Notes: generated by a model from the letters alone, not told the origin. A DNA stretch of 64,000 nt from Kitasatospora humi (GCF_020907985.1 NZ_JAJJPA010000026.1:1-64000), one strand, 5' to 3'. Shown: positions 32,573-40,703, counted from the stretch's first letter. Made by a program: numbers and translations.

Positions 32573-32644
32573 CCCTCGATAGTGACTGGCTCTGCACTTG
32601 TTGTTCATGTCGTCCGGATCGGCGGTCCGGACCGGCTCAACCCG
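32573..32644 (+). promoter_or_regulatory. Degenerate promoter with intact hairpin (cassette 23)
   Basis: The -10 position reads ACTTGT (32596-32601) and the -35 CCCTCG, so the promoter is probably weak or dead. The hairpin is intact and rewritten: GTCCGGA/TCCGGAC around TCGGCGG, without the TGGCA loop, followed by TCAACCCG. It lies upstream of 32663. Confidence 0.78.
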
Positions 32645-32662
32645 TACCCGAAGGAGCGACCC

Positions 32663-32791
32663 ATGCCCGAGCAGGACGACTTCAACGACCGCGCCATCCC
32701 CACGGTGCCCGGCCCCCGCCGGAGCACCGAGAACACCGACGCCAAGGGCCGCGCGCCCCGCCAGACCCGCGGCAGCGAGAACAAGGACTGA
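32663..32791 (+). CDS. Very small hydrophilic protein, 42 aa
   Basis: ATG 32663 follows GAAGGAG, spaced 18 bp from the leader tail, exactly like larger siblings. The peptide is charged and disordered-looking (EQDDFNDRAIP, then GSENKD), without a membrane segment. A strong 12-bp-stem terminator directly after the stop supports it as a real unit. Unrecognised. Confidence 0.65.
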   Translation: MPEQDDFNDRAIPTVPGPRRSTENTDAKGRAPRQTRGSENKD

Positions 32792-32798
32792 CCCCGGA

Positions 32799-32824
32799 GG
32801 CGGGCGGTCCCCGGACCGCCCGCC
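32799..32824 (+). terminator. Stem-loop terminator
   Basis: Perfect 12-bp stem (GGCGGGCGGTCC/GGACCGCCCGCC) with a 2-nt loop, 7 bp after the stop at 32791. Confidence 0.65.
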
Positions 32825-32861
32825 TACCCCACCGCAGACCGTGCACCGACGACAGCCGGAC

Positions 32862-32962
32862 CGAACTCCCGCGCGCTGCGCTTCGCCGCCCGGCAGATCG
32901 CCGGCCGCGTCCAGGCCGCCGGTTGGCCGGCCGACAAGCCCACCCTCGCCCCACCACCTGCT
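32862..32962 (+). pseudogene. Remnant of the PP-loop gene 5' end
   Basis: About 100 bp encode SLRFAARQIAGRVQAAGW followed by PADKPTL, nearly identical to residues 9-35 of the gene at 24143 (ALRFAARQLASRVQAAGW). It has no start codon and runs out of homology at 32962. It is a fossil of duplication and deletion within the array. Confidence 0.8.
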
Positions 32963-33023
32963 TACCGGGGCCGGCCCGGTAGTGGGCCGACCCCGTCCCG
33001 ACTGCAGAAAGCAGGAAGAACTC

Positions 33024-33644
33024 ATGCTCGACACCACCACGATCACCGACATCGCGCGCAGCGCCGTGGACCTGCGGCACCGGCCCGGGTACGCCGTGTT
33101 CACCAGCGGCCGGGTCGAGGCCGGCCCCGGCGAGGACGGGCGCTGGGTTCTGCGGACCGACTGCGGCCCTGCGGCCAGTGCAGTCCGGAGAGCCCTGCGC
33201 GATCGCAGCTATGCCACTGAACGCGACGAGGACGGCGCCGGCTCCACCATCACGGTGTGGCCGGTGCGTCGCGCCCCCTTCTCCCCGTTGCCGCCGCTGT
33301 CCCTGCGCGAGGAGGTGAGCGTCCACCGAGGGGTGGAGCTGGGCAGCGGGACGTGGGTGCTCGAGGGGCCGCTCGGCCGTGTAGAGCAGCAGTACGGCAG
33401 CGGCGGCCACAACGACATGGCGGTGCACGCCGTTTACCCGTTCGCCGGGGCGGGCTGGAACTCCCGGTGCGTGGTGCACCCGGCTGGCTGCTGGTGGCGG
33501 TGGGAGTGGCCGCTGCAGGTACGCGCCCGCCGGTTCATCGTGGCGGGGCCGTCGGTACTGGACCGGCCGGTGGCAACCGCGCGGCTGGCCGTGCGCCTGC
33601 GGATCCTCTATCGGATGCACGTCCACGGTACGGCTCAACGCTGA
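33024..33644 (+). CDS. Hypothetical protein, 206 aa
   Basis: ATG 33024 follows GCAGGAAGAA. The N-terminus is helical (ITDIARSAVDLRHRPGYAVF). The centre and C-terminus are beta-rich and tryptophan-containing (CVVHPAGCWWRWEWPLQV), ending in a basic ATARLAVRLRILYRMH helix. Unrecognised. It follows the PP-loop remnant and has no cassette directly in front. Confidence 0.78.
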   Translation: MLDTTTITDIARSAVDLRHRPGYAVFTSGRVEAGPGEDGRWVLRTDCGPAASAVRRALRDRSYATERDEDGAGSTITVWPVRRAPFSPLPPLSLREEVSVHRGVELGSGTWVLEGPLGRVEQQYGSGGHNDMAVHAVYPFAGAGWNSRCVVHPAGCWWRWEWPLQVRARRFIVAGPSVLDRPVATARLAVRLRILYRMHVHGTAQR

Positions 33645-33759
33645 CCGCGAACCGGCCGGGCCCTCGCCCGCCCCGCGCTGCTGCGATCGGCAGGGCCATG
33701 GCGGTGGGGCATTCGGCCGGCAGGGAGGCGGGCGAGTTCTCTGAGCTGCGCCGAGGGGC

Positions 33760-33831
33760 TTTCCCTTAGTGGTTACCTATGCTATTGTTGTTCATGTCGG
33801 ACTGGGGTGGCACTCCTTCCGACTCAACCCG
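33760..33831 (+). promoter_or_regulatory. Promoter-hairpin cassette 24
   Basis: -10 TATTGT (33783-33788), -35 TTTCCC (33760-33765), 17-bp spacer. Outer stem GTCGGA/TCCGAC; TCAACCCG intact. It drives the ParB-like gene at 33861. Confidence 0.87.
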
Positions 33832-33860
33832 AACACCCCTGCTGAGAAGGGCACACCGTC

Positions 33861-35663
33861 ATGACCGCAACCGCTACGCCCACCCCCCCGAAGGGCCTGC
33901 GCACCCGCTCCATGGAGCTGCTGCAGGTCGACCCGCGCACGCTCGTGCTGGACCCCCACAACGTGCGCGACGCGGACGTGGAAGTCGACCAGGCGATGCT
34001 GGACTCCGTGATGCTGGGCGGCGTCGACACCCCTGTGGTCATCCGGCCGCTGACCAAGGAGCAGGCCGAGGACCTGGCGGAGCCGGGCAAGCCGCTGCCG
34101 GAGTACGGCGTCCTGATGGGCCAGCGCCGCTGGCAGGCCGCGCTCGCGGCCGTCGAGCGGGCCGAGGAGGACCACGAGGAGGCGTTCGCCCTCCCGGCGA
34201 TCCTGCGCCACGACCTCAAGGGCGCGACCGCCGAGGCGCTGACCAAGTCCCTGGTGGAGAACCTGCATCGCAAGGACATGTCCACCGAGAACATCGCCCG
34301 GAAGGTCACCCAGCTCGCGGCCATCCGCATGAACCCCACCCAGCGGGCCAGGACCGCGAAGGCGCTCGGCCTGACCCCCGCGCAGGTCAAGGCCGCCAAG
34401 AAGGCGACCGCGATGGACCCCGCCGCCTTCCGGCAGGCGTCGGAGAACGACTTCGACTTCGTCCAGATGGCCGACTACGACACGGTCAAGGAGGTCTCCC
34501 ACGCTCTCAACGACCTCGTGCGCGCCATGGACCGCGACCTCAAGGCGGGGGGCGGGGACGGCCACTGGCAGCACACCATGGCGCAGCTGCGGCAGACCCG
34601 GGACAAGAAGGCGGCGCAGCGAAAGGAGATCGAGGCGCTGACGGCGGCCGGGGTGCCCCGGATTGAGCGGGTGTACGACTGGACGGGCAAGCCCCAGCGC
34701 CCGCTGTCCCACCTGGTCAACGGCCTGGGCAAGGCGATCAAGCCCGAGCGGCACGTGGAGGACTGCCCCGGCCGCGCCTACTGCGTCGACTACGACGGCG
34801 AGCCGGTCCACCTGTGCGCGGACTGGAAGAAGCACCACCAACTCAGCCCGGAGGCCCGCGCGAGCATGGGCAAGGCCGCCACCAGCGAGGAGGAGCGGGA
34901 GAAGCTGCGCCGCGCCAAGGCGGGCAACGCGGCGTTCAAGGCAGCCACCGAGGTCCGCCGCGCGGCCCAGAAGGCGGTGGTCAAGGCCGCGAAAGTCTCC
35001 GATGCGGAGTGGTCGCTGATCATGAGCGTCACCACCGAGATGCCGGACTGGTACGGGGCGTACGTCAAGAACCCGAACTGGGCGCTCATGGCGGACCTGT
35101 TCGACCTGCTCCCGAGCGGTACCGACCTCGCGCCGACCGGCTACCAGGAGAAGGAGGCCTTGCAGACGGACGCCGCCGCGCGGCTGAAGGAGTACGCCGG
35201 GCGGATCGGCAAGGAGCGACGGGGCAAGGTGCTCCTCGCCCAGATCTTCACGGCCTGGGAGGGGCGGCCCATGAAGGTCAACAGGGTCTGGGACGGTGTC
35301 CACGAGGCCCCGGCGAAGCTGCTGATGTTCATGCGGGACCACCTCGGCTACACCCCCGCCGATATCGAGACCGGCATGATCGACCGCTACCTCGACAGCC
35401 TCAACCCCCCGTCCAAGGACGCCGACCAGGCCCCGCAGACCCCCGAGGCGGTGGACGCCCCGGCGGAGGACGTGGCGAACGACGCCGAGGGCGACGGCGG
35501 GGAGGCCCCGGCGGAGGACGACGGCCAGGAGTCCGAGGAGCAGCGGGCCGAGGCTCCTGCTGCGGAGGGCGAGGACACGCCGGAGGACGGCCAGGCGAAG
35601 CAGGCCCCGGACCAGGAGCCGGTGGAGCAGGAGCAGCAGTTGGACCCGGTGCTCGCTGCGTAG
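33861..35663 (+). CDS. ParB-domain protein, 600 aa
   Basis: ATG 33861 follows GAGAAGGG. The N-terminal ParB/Srx fold is clear: LDPHNVRD near 30, VVIRPL, GQRRWQAALAA at about 86-96, and VENLHRKDM near 136, followed by a helical DNA-binding region (ARTAKALGLTPAQVKAA). A CPGRAYCVDYDGEPVHLCADW segment near 300-320 may bind metal. The C-terminal 100 residues are an acidic low-complexity tail. ParB-like proteins act in partition or as CTP-dependent or nuclease regulators; no ParA is present, and similar proteins occur in plasmid leading regions. Confidence 0.82.
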   Translation: MTATATPTPPKGLRTRSMELLQVDPRTLVLDPHNVRDADVEVDQAMLDSVMLGGVDTPVVIRPLTKEQAEDLAEPGKPLPEYGVLMGQRRWQAALAAVERAEEDHEEAFALPAILRHDLKGATAEALTKSLVENLHRKDMSTENIARKVTQLAAIRMNPTQRARTAKALGLTPAQVKAAKKATAMDPAAFRQASENDFDFVQMADYDTVKEVSHALNDLVRAMDRDLKAGGGDGHWQHTMAQLRQTRDKKAAQRKEIEALTAAGVPRIERVYDWTGKPQRPLSHLVNGLGKAIKPERHVEDCPGRAYCVDYDGEPVHLCADWKKHHQLSPEARASMGKAATSEEEREKLRRAKAGNAAFKAATEVRRAAQKAVVKAAKVSDAEWSLIMSVTTEMPDWYGAYVKNPNWALMADLFDLLPSGTDLAPTGYQEKEALQTDAAARLKEYAGRIGKERRGKVLLAQIFTAWEGRPMKVNRVWDGVHEAPAKLLMFMRDHLGYTPADIETGMIDRYLDSLNPPSKDADQAPQTPEAVDAPAEDVANDAEGDGGEAPAEDDGQESEEQRAEAPAAEGEDTPEDGQAKQAPDQEPVEQEQQLDPVLAA

Positions 35664-35675
35664 GGCGGAGCCGGA

Positions 35676-35715
35676 CGGGGCGGCGGCCGGGTGAAGTCCC
35701 GGCCGCCGCCCCGTG
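35676..35715 (+). terminator. Strong stem-loop terminator
   Basis: Perfect 17-bp stem beginning ACGGGGCGGCGGCCGGG with a 6-nt loop, 12 bp after the ParB-like stop. Confidence 0.8.
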
Positions 35716-35909
35716 ACCGATCGGGCCCGTCCGCCACGGGGCGGGCCGGCCGAGCGGTCAGCGGAACCCTTCCACTCCCCCTGCCCCATGGCTGCAATCG
35801 GCCGAGCGCGAAGCCGGAACCAGCCGAACACCACCAGAGCCGCGCTCCTGGTGCCCGCCGCACCAGCCGCCGACCCGCCCCACCGCCGCAACGTCCAGGA
35901 GGACCCCCC

Positions 35910-36578
35910 GTGCCCAACGCCGCCTTCACCGCCCGCATCACCGACTTCACCGGCGCCCGCCGGACCGTGACCCTTTCGGCCCCGGAATCAGACGCCGTGA
36001 TCGACACGGCCCTGCTGTTCGACGGGGACACCATCACGGCCTCCGGCGACCGCCGGGGCACCCTCACCATCACCCGCACCCTCAGCCACCCGGCTGCGGC
36101 CACCGCGACGCGCACCATCGTCCTAGAGCTGGCCGACCAGCGCCGCCCGACGGACCGGCAGCACGAGGACCTGGCCCTGATCTCCGAGTGGGAGGAGCAC
36201 CACCCCGAAGGCGCGGTGCTCACCCCGGAGGGTGCGGCCCGCACCCGGTTCGAACGCGTTACCCCGGGTCGGACACAGCGGCTGCTCGCCGCAGGGTGGC
36301 TCACCCCGGGCGGCCGCGCCGGCGGCCACGTCAGGGTCTCCTACGCTGGCCGGGTCGCGGCGGTCCTTCACGAGCACCGCCTGCGGACAGGAACCGTCGG
36401 CACCGAAGCCTGGGCAAGCGGGGCGGTTTGGGGCGGCTGGGTTCCGTGCCCGCCGCTGTACGTGTCGATGTGCGGCTGCGGGTGGCGCAGCCCCCATCGC
36501 AGCGAGGACCCGGGTATTGCCCGCAGCCACGGGCGCAGCCACCGGCAGGGTCGGCTCCAGGCGCTATTCACCGCGTAG
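35910..36578 (+). CDS. Hypothetical protein, 222 aa
   Basis: GTG 35910 follows AGGAGGA. The N-terminal 80 residues are beta-rich (FTARITDFTGARRTVTLSAP). A helical middle (DRQHEDLALISEWEEHH) leads to what reads like a winged-helix segment (GRTQRLLAAGWLTPGGRAGG, then VRVSYAGRVAAVL). A short cysteine/tryptophan stretch follows before the end. Possibly DNA-binding; unrecognised. Confidence 0.75.
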   Translation: MPNAAFTARITDFTGARRTVTLSAPESDAVIDTALLFDGDTITASGDRRGTLTITRTLSHPAAATATRTIVLELADQRRPTDRQHEDLALISEWEEHHPEGAVLTPEGAARTRFERVTPGRTQRLLAAGWLTPGGRAGGHVRVSYAGRVAAVLHEHRLRTGTVGTEAWASGAVWGGWVPCPPLYVSMCGCGWRSPHRSEDPGIARSHGRSHRQGRLQALFTA

Positions 36579-36628
36579 GGCGTACCGGTGGCCGCTCCCG
36601 CCCGGGTAACCCGGGACACGGCCCCTTC

Positions 36629-36729
36629 ACCCAAAAAGTGACTAGATATGCTATAGTTATTCAGGTCTCCCGGGGCGAGTTCCTCGCGGAGATCCCGTGT
36701 CCCGGCTGGCCCCGGGACGCGTCAACCCG
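36629..36729 (+). promoter_or_regulatory. Promoter-hairpin cassette 25 (enlarged hairpin)
   Basis: -10 TATAGT (36652-36657); -35 ACCCAA is weak. The leader starts CAGGTC, so there is no ATG. It forms a much larger hairpin: TCCCGGGGC (36669-36677) pairs with GCCCCGGGA (36708-36716) around a 30-nt insert. TCAACCCG is retained directly after the stem. It drives 36748. Confidence 0.87.
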
Positions 36730-36747
36730 CACCTCCCGGAGACCGAT

Positions 36748-37782
36748 ATGCCCGAGAGCACCGCCCTGCTTTCCCTTGCCCCCGTACCGCTGAGCCGGTT
36801 CAGCCCTGCACTGGCCAGCATCCGAGCCACCATCACCGGACGCCAGGGCGTGGAACAGCACCTGGCGCTGTGCGTGCCCGCGGCCCCGTACGGGACCGCC
36901 CCCTGGCTGCTCGGCACCCTCGCGCTCTACCTGACGCAGCGGCGACAGACGGGAGAGGAGGCGTCCGCAGAGGGCCTGCACGCCTTCTTCTCCACGACGG
37001 GTCCGCTTCCATCCAAGGTGTACCGACACTCCGGGCGCGGCATGCACGACCGTCGGGTGACCTGCGACCTGGACGTGACGATCGAGCCCCGGGACGAGAG
37101 CGGCTGGCCGGTCGTTTCCGTGCTGGTGTCGGAGGGCGAGACCGGACGGGCCGCCCACTGCTCGTTCAACCGCGTCAACCACTACTGGCGCATCCAGGAG
37201 GTTCTGGCGGCGGCCAGCACCGAACTGGACGGCGAGCACGGCCGCTTGATGGACATCTCCCGCCGCAGGGGCATGGCGGCCGACACACGCGAGGGCCTGC
37301 ACCACGTCGCCGGAATCGCCGGCTCGATCGCCGACCGCTGCAAGGAGGCGCTCGACCACGCACGCCAGGACGTGCAGCGCCAGGGCGCGGCGAAGGCCCG
37401 CCAGGCGATGCATCGTGCAGTGACGGTCGAGGACGGCTTCCCCGAGGAATCCCCGATGGAGGTACTCACCGGGGAGCTGGCGCTGGACGTGGACCTGCGC
37501 CGGGGCGACGACGGCACACCGGTGGCGAGGCTCCAACTGGACGTCGACCGCCCCGGAGCCGGCCGGGAGGCCCCGGTGCTCCCGGAGCTGCTGGTATGCA
37601 GCGTGAAGGGTCCGGCCGCTCCGCGACTGGGCGCGGCGCTGCGCAAGGGTTCGCGGGTGGTGATCCGTGGCCGGAGGCGGTACCACCGGTATGCGGGTGG
37701 GGCGCGGTCGGCCGTGTCGCTGGACGTGGAGTCGATCGGGCTAGATCTGATGGCCGAGGCGTCATCCGCCACTTCTGAATAG
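36748..37782 (+). CDS. Protein with C-terminal SSB-like OB fold, 344 aa
   Basis: ATG 36748 follows CGGAGA. Residues about 230-335 align by pattern with bacterial single-strand DNA-binding protein: VLTGELALDVDLRRGDDGTPVARLQLDVDR, then PELLVCSVKGPAAPRLG, then LRKGSRVVIRGRRRYHRY and a closing VSLDVESIGLDL. The N-terminal 220 residues are a separate, unrecognised alpha/beta domain that may itself contain a second degenerate strand-rich unit (VTCDLDVTIEPRDESGWPV). It lacks the usual acidic SSB tail. Translation stops at a TAG inside cassette 26. A role in coating transferred or replicating ssDNA is inferred. Confidence 0.78.
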   Translation: MPESTALLSLAPVPLSRFSPALASIRATITGRQGVEQHLALCVPAAPYGTAPWLLGTLALYLTQRRQTGEEASAEGLHAFFSTTGPLPSKVYRHSGRGMHDRRVTCDLDVTIEPRDESGWPVVSVLVSEGETGRAAHCSFNRVNHYWRIQEVLAAASTELDGEHGRLMDISRRRGMAADTREGLHHVAGIAGSIADRCKEALDHARQDVQRQGAAKARQAMHRAVTVEDGFPEESPMEVLTGELALDVDLRRGDDGTPVARLQLDVDRPGAGREAPVLPELLVCSVKGPAAPRLGAALRKGSRVVIRGRRRYHRYAGGARSAVSLDVESIGLDLMAEASSATSE

Positions 37783-37841
37783 TGTCTAAATCTGCTATTA
37801 TTTTTCATGTCGCCCGATTGGCCTCGGGCGACATCAACCCG
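37773..37841 (+). promoter_or_regulatory. Promoter-hairpin cassette 26
   Basis: -35 TTCTGA (37773-37778), exact 17-bp spacer, -10 TATTAT (37796-37801). The hairpin is a perfect 9-bp stem, GTCGCCCGA/TCGGGCGAC, around TTGGCC, with compensatory changes in nearly every pair; TCAACCCG follows. It drives 37885. Confidence 0.93.
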
Positions 37842-37884
37842 TACTCGGCCGCCGTCACAGCGGCCGACCACCGAAAGGACGCTC

Positions 37885-38706
37885 ATGTCCACCCCACCCT
37901 CCGCCGGCGACCTGCACGCTCTGGCCGAGCAGGCCGCCTTCCGCCTGCCCGACCGCTACGGCCCGTGGCGCACCGCCGCCCGCCGGTTCTGCACCCCTGG
38001 CTCCGGCTCCGCCTGGGCCGCCACCGCACACATCACCGACGGGGTGCGCACCGTGGCGTTCATGGACACCGTGCACGGAGTCGCCGTACGGGCGCAGCCG
38101 GAGCGAGGCGGCTCCCCGGTGCCCGCGACCGTCGTGGAGCACCGGTGGGCCGACGCCCGCACGCTCGCCCTGGCCGTCGCCCGTGACCAGCTCGGCCCGC
38201 TGCGCCCCGCTCCCCTCAACGGCGGGATGCGCGAGCAGCAGGAGCTGCAGGCTCTCGACACCGTCACCCGGCACGTCCCGCCGGGCTCGGTCGGGCTGTC
38301 CCACTCCCGCGTCGACCGCTGGCACTTCGTCGGCTGGAGGACGAGCGGGCGTACCGTCCTGGTCCGGATCGACGGGCCGGAGCGGGTGCAGATCGAGGCC
38401 ACCCGCCTGACCCTGGCCGAGCTGACGGCGGTGCTCGGTGCTGCTCTTGCGCCCGCGCAGCCGCTGGGGCTGACGGCCGCCGCCCGGTTCGCCTCGACGT
38501 GGCTGATGGACCGCCATCCCGTGCTGTGGCACGACCCGGTCAGCTCCAGCACGGGTCCGTGCAAGGTGCTGTACGGGCCGGGCCAAGGGCGGGTCACCGT
38601 GGGCGTCCAGGTGACCGACGGTCCGCCCGACGAGCAGGCCCGGGGCATTCTCACGATCGAGGTCGACCTCGACCTGGCCCTGCTGCTCCTGCCCCTGCTG
38701 CGCTGA
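37885..38706 (+). CDS. Hypothetical protein, 273 aa
   Basis: ATG 37885 follows GAAAGGA. Helical N-terminus (LHALAEQAAFRLPDRYGPW), then a two-part alpha/beta body with repeated strand-turn-strand units (GRTVLVRIDGPERVQIEATR). Ends with a hydrophobic VDLDLALLLLPLLR helix that may contact membrane or a partner. Unrecognised. Confidence 0.8.
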   Translation: MSTPPSAGDLHALAEQAAFRLPDRYGPWRTAARRFCTPGSGSAWAATAHITDGVRTVAFMDTVHGVAVRAQPERGGSPVPATVVEHRWADARTLALAVARDQLGPLRPAPLNGGMREQQELQALDTVTRHVPPGSVGLSHSRVDRWHFVGWRTSGRTVLVRIDGPERVQIEATRLTLAELTAVLGAALAPAQPLGLTAAARFASTWLMDRHPVLWHDPVSSSTGPCKVLYGPGQGRVTVGVQVTDGPPDEQARGILTIEVDLDLALLLLPLLR

Positions 38707-38899
38707 CCCTTCGCCAGCAGCCCCGGGGCGCACGGACGTGCGCCCGGCCGGCAGCGCTGTCTCCGCGCACGGGCCAGCCCCCTGGCGGTCACGGCGCACA
38801 GCAGCGACTCCCCGGCTCGCCCACCCCGGAGCGCCTGCACACCCCTGCCCGGCCGCCGGATCCAAGGACCGACCACCCAACGCCCGGAGAAACCCGATC

Positions 38900-39490
38900 A
38901 TGACCGAGAAGCACACCGGCCACCCCGCCGCCGGCCGTCCGCAGCGCACCCTCACCCTGGAGGAGGTCGCTCTCGTCCGGAGCATGCCCCTGTTGACCCT
39001 CCAGGGCGCCCTGATCATGGGCATCGTGGACCCGGTGCCCAGCCCGTCGCCGATGAGCGAGTCCGAGGGCGCCTGGGTTCGCCAGCACGTCTGGCCCGAG
39101 CGCTACCAGGCGATCGAGGCAAAGTACCCGCACGGCTTCTACCGGTGGACCCACTGCCAGAGGGGCAGCTGCTGGAACTGCCTGAACAACCGATGCGATC
39201 TGTGCATCCACCGGCAACGGGGCGGTCCGGACGTGGACGACAACATCGACTGGGTCGAGGACACCCGCGGCCGGGCCGTCGCCAAGTTCATCGTGCGGCC
39301 GGAGGGCACGTCGTGCGTGTGGTGGTGCCGCTGCCCATGCGCCAAGACCGGACCCACTGCCACCGAGAGCGATGCCCCCGCCGAGCAGAGTCGCCCGGCG
39401 CCCCCGCCGGACGGCCCCGCCGCGCGCGGGCCGCGGCGGGGCAACCGCCTTGCTACAGCTGTCGACGAGGCACAGGGCTCTCTGTTCTGA
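38900..39490 (+). CDS. Cysteine-rich protein, DUF6248-like, 196 aa
   Basis: ATG 38900 follows CGGAGAA. Features: MGIVDPVPSPSPMSESEGAW near 37-56, the cysteine run HCQRGSCWNCLNNRCDLC at about 86-103, and WWCRCPC near 143, all suggesting two metal sites. This pattern resembles a Streptomyces family annotated DUF6248 (tentative). It ends with AQGSLF, a textbook-like clamp-binding peptide at the extreme C-terminus. Confidence 0.75.
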   Translation: MTEKHTGHPAAGRPQRTLTLEEVALVRSMPLLTLQGALIMGIVDPVPSPSPMSESEGAWVRQHVWPERYQAIEAKYPHGFYRWTHCQRGSCWNCLNNRCDLCIHRQRGGPDVDDNIDWVEDTRGRAVAKFIVRPEGTSCVWWCRCPCAKTGPTATESDAPAEQSRPAPPPDGPAARGPRRGNRLATAVDEAQGSLF

Positions 39491-39652
39491 CGATGCCCGT
39501 ACGGAGCCGGAGGCCGAACGGCCCTCCGCCCGGATTCCAGGCAAGAGGGGCCTCCCCGCTCGGCCCCACCCAGGCGGCTACGCAGTCCGACTCCAGTAGC
39601 GGGTACGTCCGGCCGGCCCGCGACCCGCACCCACGTCAGGGAAGAGATCATC

Positions 39653-40222
39653 ATGACCACACCGCGCCCGATCGCCACCTTCAGCCGCGCCGACCGGGAC
39701 AGCCCTGACGGCGTAGATGTCCTCACCGCGGCGGGCGTCAGCGTGGGACTCCACGTCGGCCCGGCCGGCGAGGTCTACATCGTGATCATCACAGAGGATG
39801 CCGAGACAGCTTTCCGCGACGGGCGCGGCCGACTCGCGCACCTGACGGTCGTTCTGCCCAGGGAGGCCCGGCTCGAGCGCAGCAAGTCGGGGTCGTACCG
39901 CTGGTCCTGGTGGCGTCGAAGCTGGCGCCGATCGCACCGGCCCGCCGGAGGCGGCAGGCAACGCCGCGGTGCACTGCGCGGTCGAGGCCCTGGTCGACGC
40001 CGGCCAGCACTATTCCTGGGGAACCTGCGCCTGCGCTCCAGCTTCCGGGTATCCACCGGGTCACCCGAGGCGGACGTGGTGATCATTCCGTCACCCCACT
40101 GGGACGACCTCGAGTGCGTGGTTCTCGCCAGCTCACTGCGGCGCCCCGGCCTGGCGGTCACGGGCAAGCTGGACGGAACCGGCACCTTCGAGGCGGCGGT
40201 CACGCTCTGGTCCACGAACTAA
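39653..40222 (+). CDS. Hypothetical protein, 189 aa, possibly double-frameshifted
   Basis: ATG 39653 follows GGGAAGAG. Residues 1-80 (VLTAAGVSVGLHVGPAGEVY) and 135-189 are protein-like. The middle in this frame is a run of Arg/Trp, whereas another frame there reads GNAAVHCAVEALVDAGQHY. Two compensating single-base changes near 39905 and 40030 would restore a uniform product. The frame is open as given, so it is annotated as a CDS, with the middle uncertain. Unrecognised. Confidence 0.6.
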   Translation: MTTPRPIATFSRADRDSPDGVDVLTAAGVSVGLHVGPAGEVYIVIITEDAETAFRDGRGRLAHLTVVLPREARLERSKSGSYRWSWWRRSWRRSHRPAGGGRQRRGALRGRGPGRRRPALFLGNLRLRSSFRVSTGSPEADVVIIPSPHWDDLECVVLASSLRRPGLAVTGKLDGTGTFEAAVTLWSTN

Positions 40223-40373
40223 CCGATCGCGGCGACGGCCGGCTAGTTCCCTCGCAGCACCCCGAACCGGCTGGCGTTGGATCTTTCCGTCGCAGGTCAA
40301 AGCCACTCCCCGTTCTAACCGGGCCCGCTGCCACACCGGCGGTGGCCCGGGCGAAGGCAGAGAGAAGGACAAG

Positions 40374-40703
40374 ATGAGCACGAACACAGCTGGCCTCACC
40401 GAGGCCGACGTCGAGCGCATCCTGGCGCCGCGCGGCTGGACACGAGCCACTACCCACGGGCGGAGCAGCTCGAGCGAGGAGTGGGCGGATGCCGGCGACT
40501 ACAGCACCGAGGGGCACGGCCCGCTCGAGGGCGGCTCCTTCGCCATGGTGCTGCTTGCCTGCCGGAGCGCCGAGCACCCGATGGACGCGCGGGCCGGCAT
40601 GGCCGAAGCCCTCGCCCGGGCCGGACTGGCAGTGCGCGACTCCCCGGAGGGATACGAATTTCTCGAGGTTCGCCGCCGCGGCAACGGCCGACCGGGCCGG
40701 TAG
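40374..40703 (+). CDS. Hypothetical protein, 109 aa
   Basis: ATG 40374 follows AGAGAAGGA. N-terminal helix (LTEADVERILAPRGW), central SFAMVLLACRSAEHPMD and a C-terminal helix-strand unit (EALARAGLAVRDSPEGYEFLEV), suggesting a small alpha/beta domain. Unrecognised. It is the last gene before the divergent cassette. Confidence 0.78.
   Translation: MSTNTAGLTEADVERILAPRGWTRATTHGRSSSSEEWADAGDYSTEGHGPLEGGSFAMVLLACRSAEHPMDARAGMAEALARAGLAVRDSPEGYEFLEVRRRGNGRPGR

Noticed and set aside
786-37841. Conserved leaderless leader peptide starting at the ATG of each cassette
   Set aside because: Hairpin length changes shift the frame between copies, peptides differ (MSEGVAPRP versus MSEGGGTPDG types), and the ATG is absent in cassettes 19 and 25.
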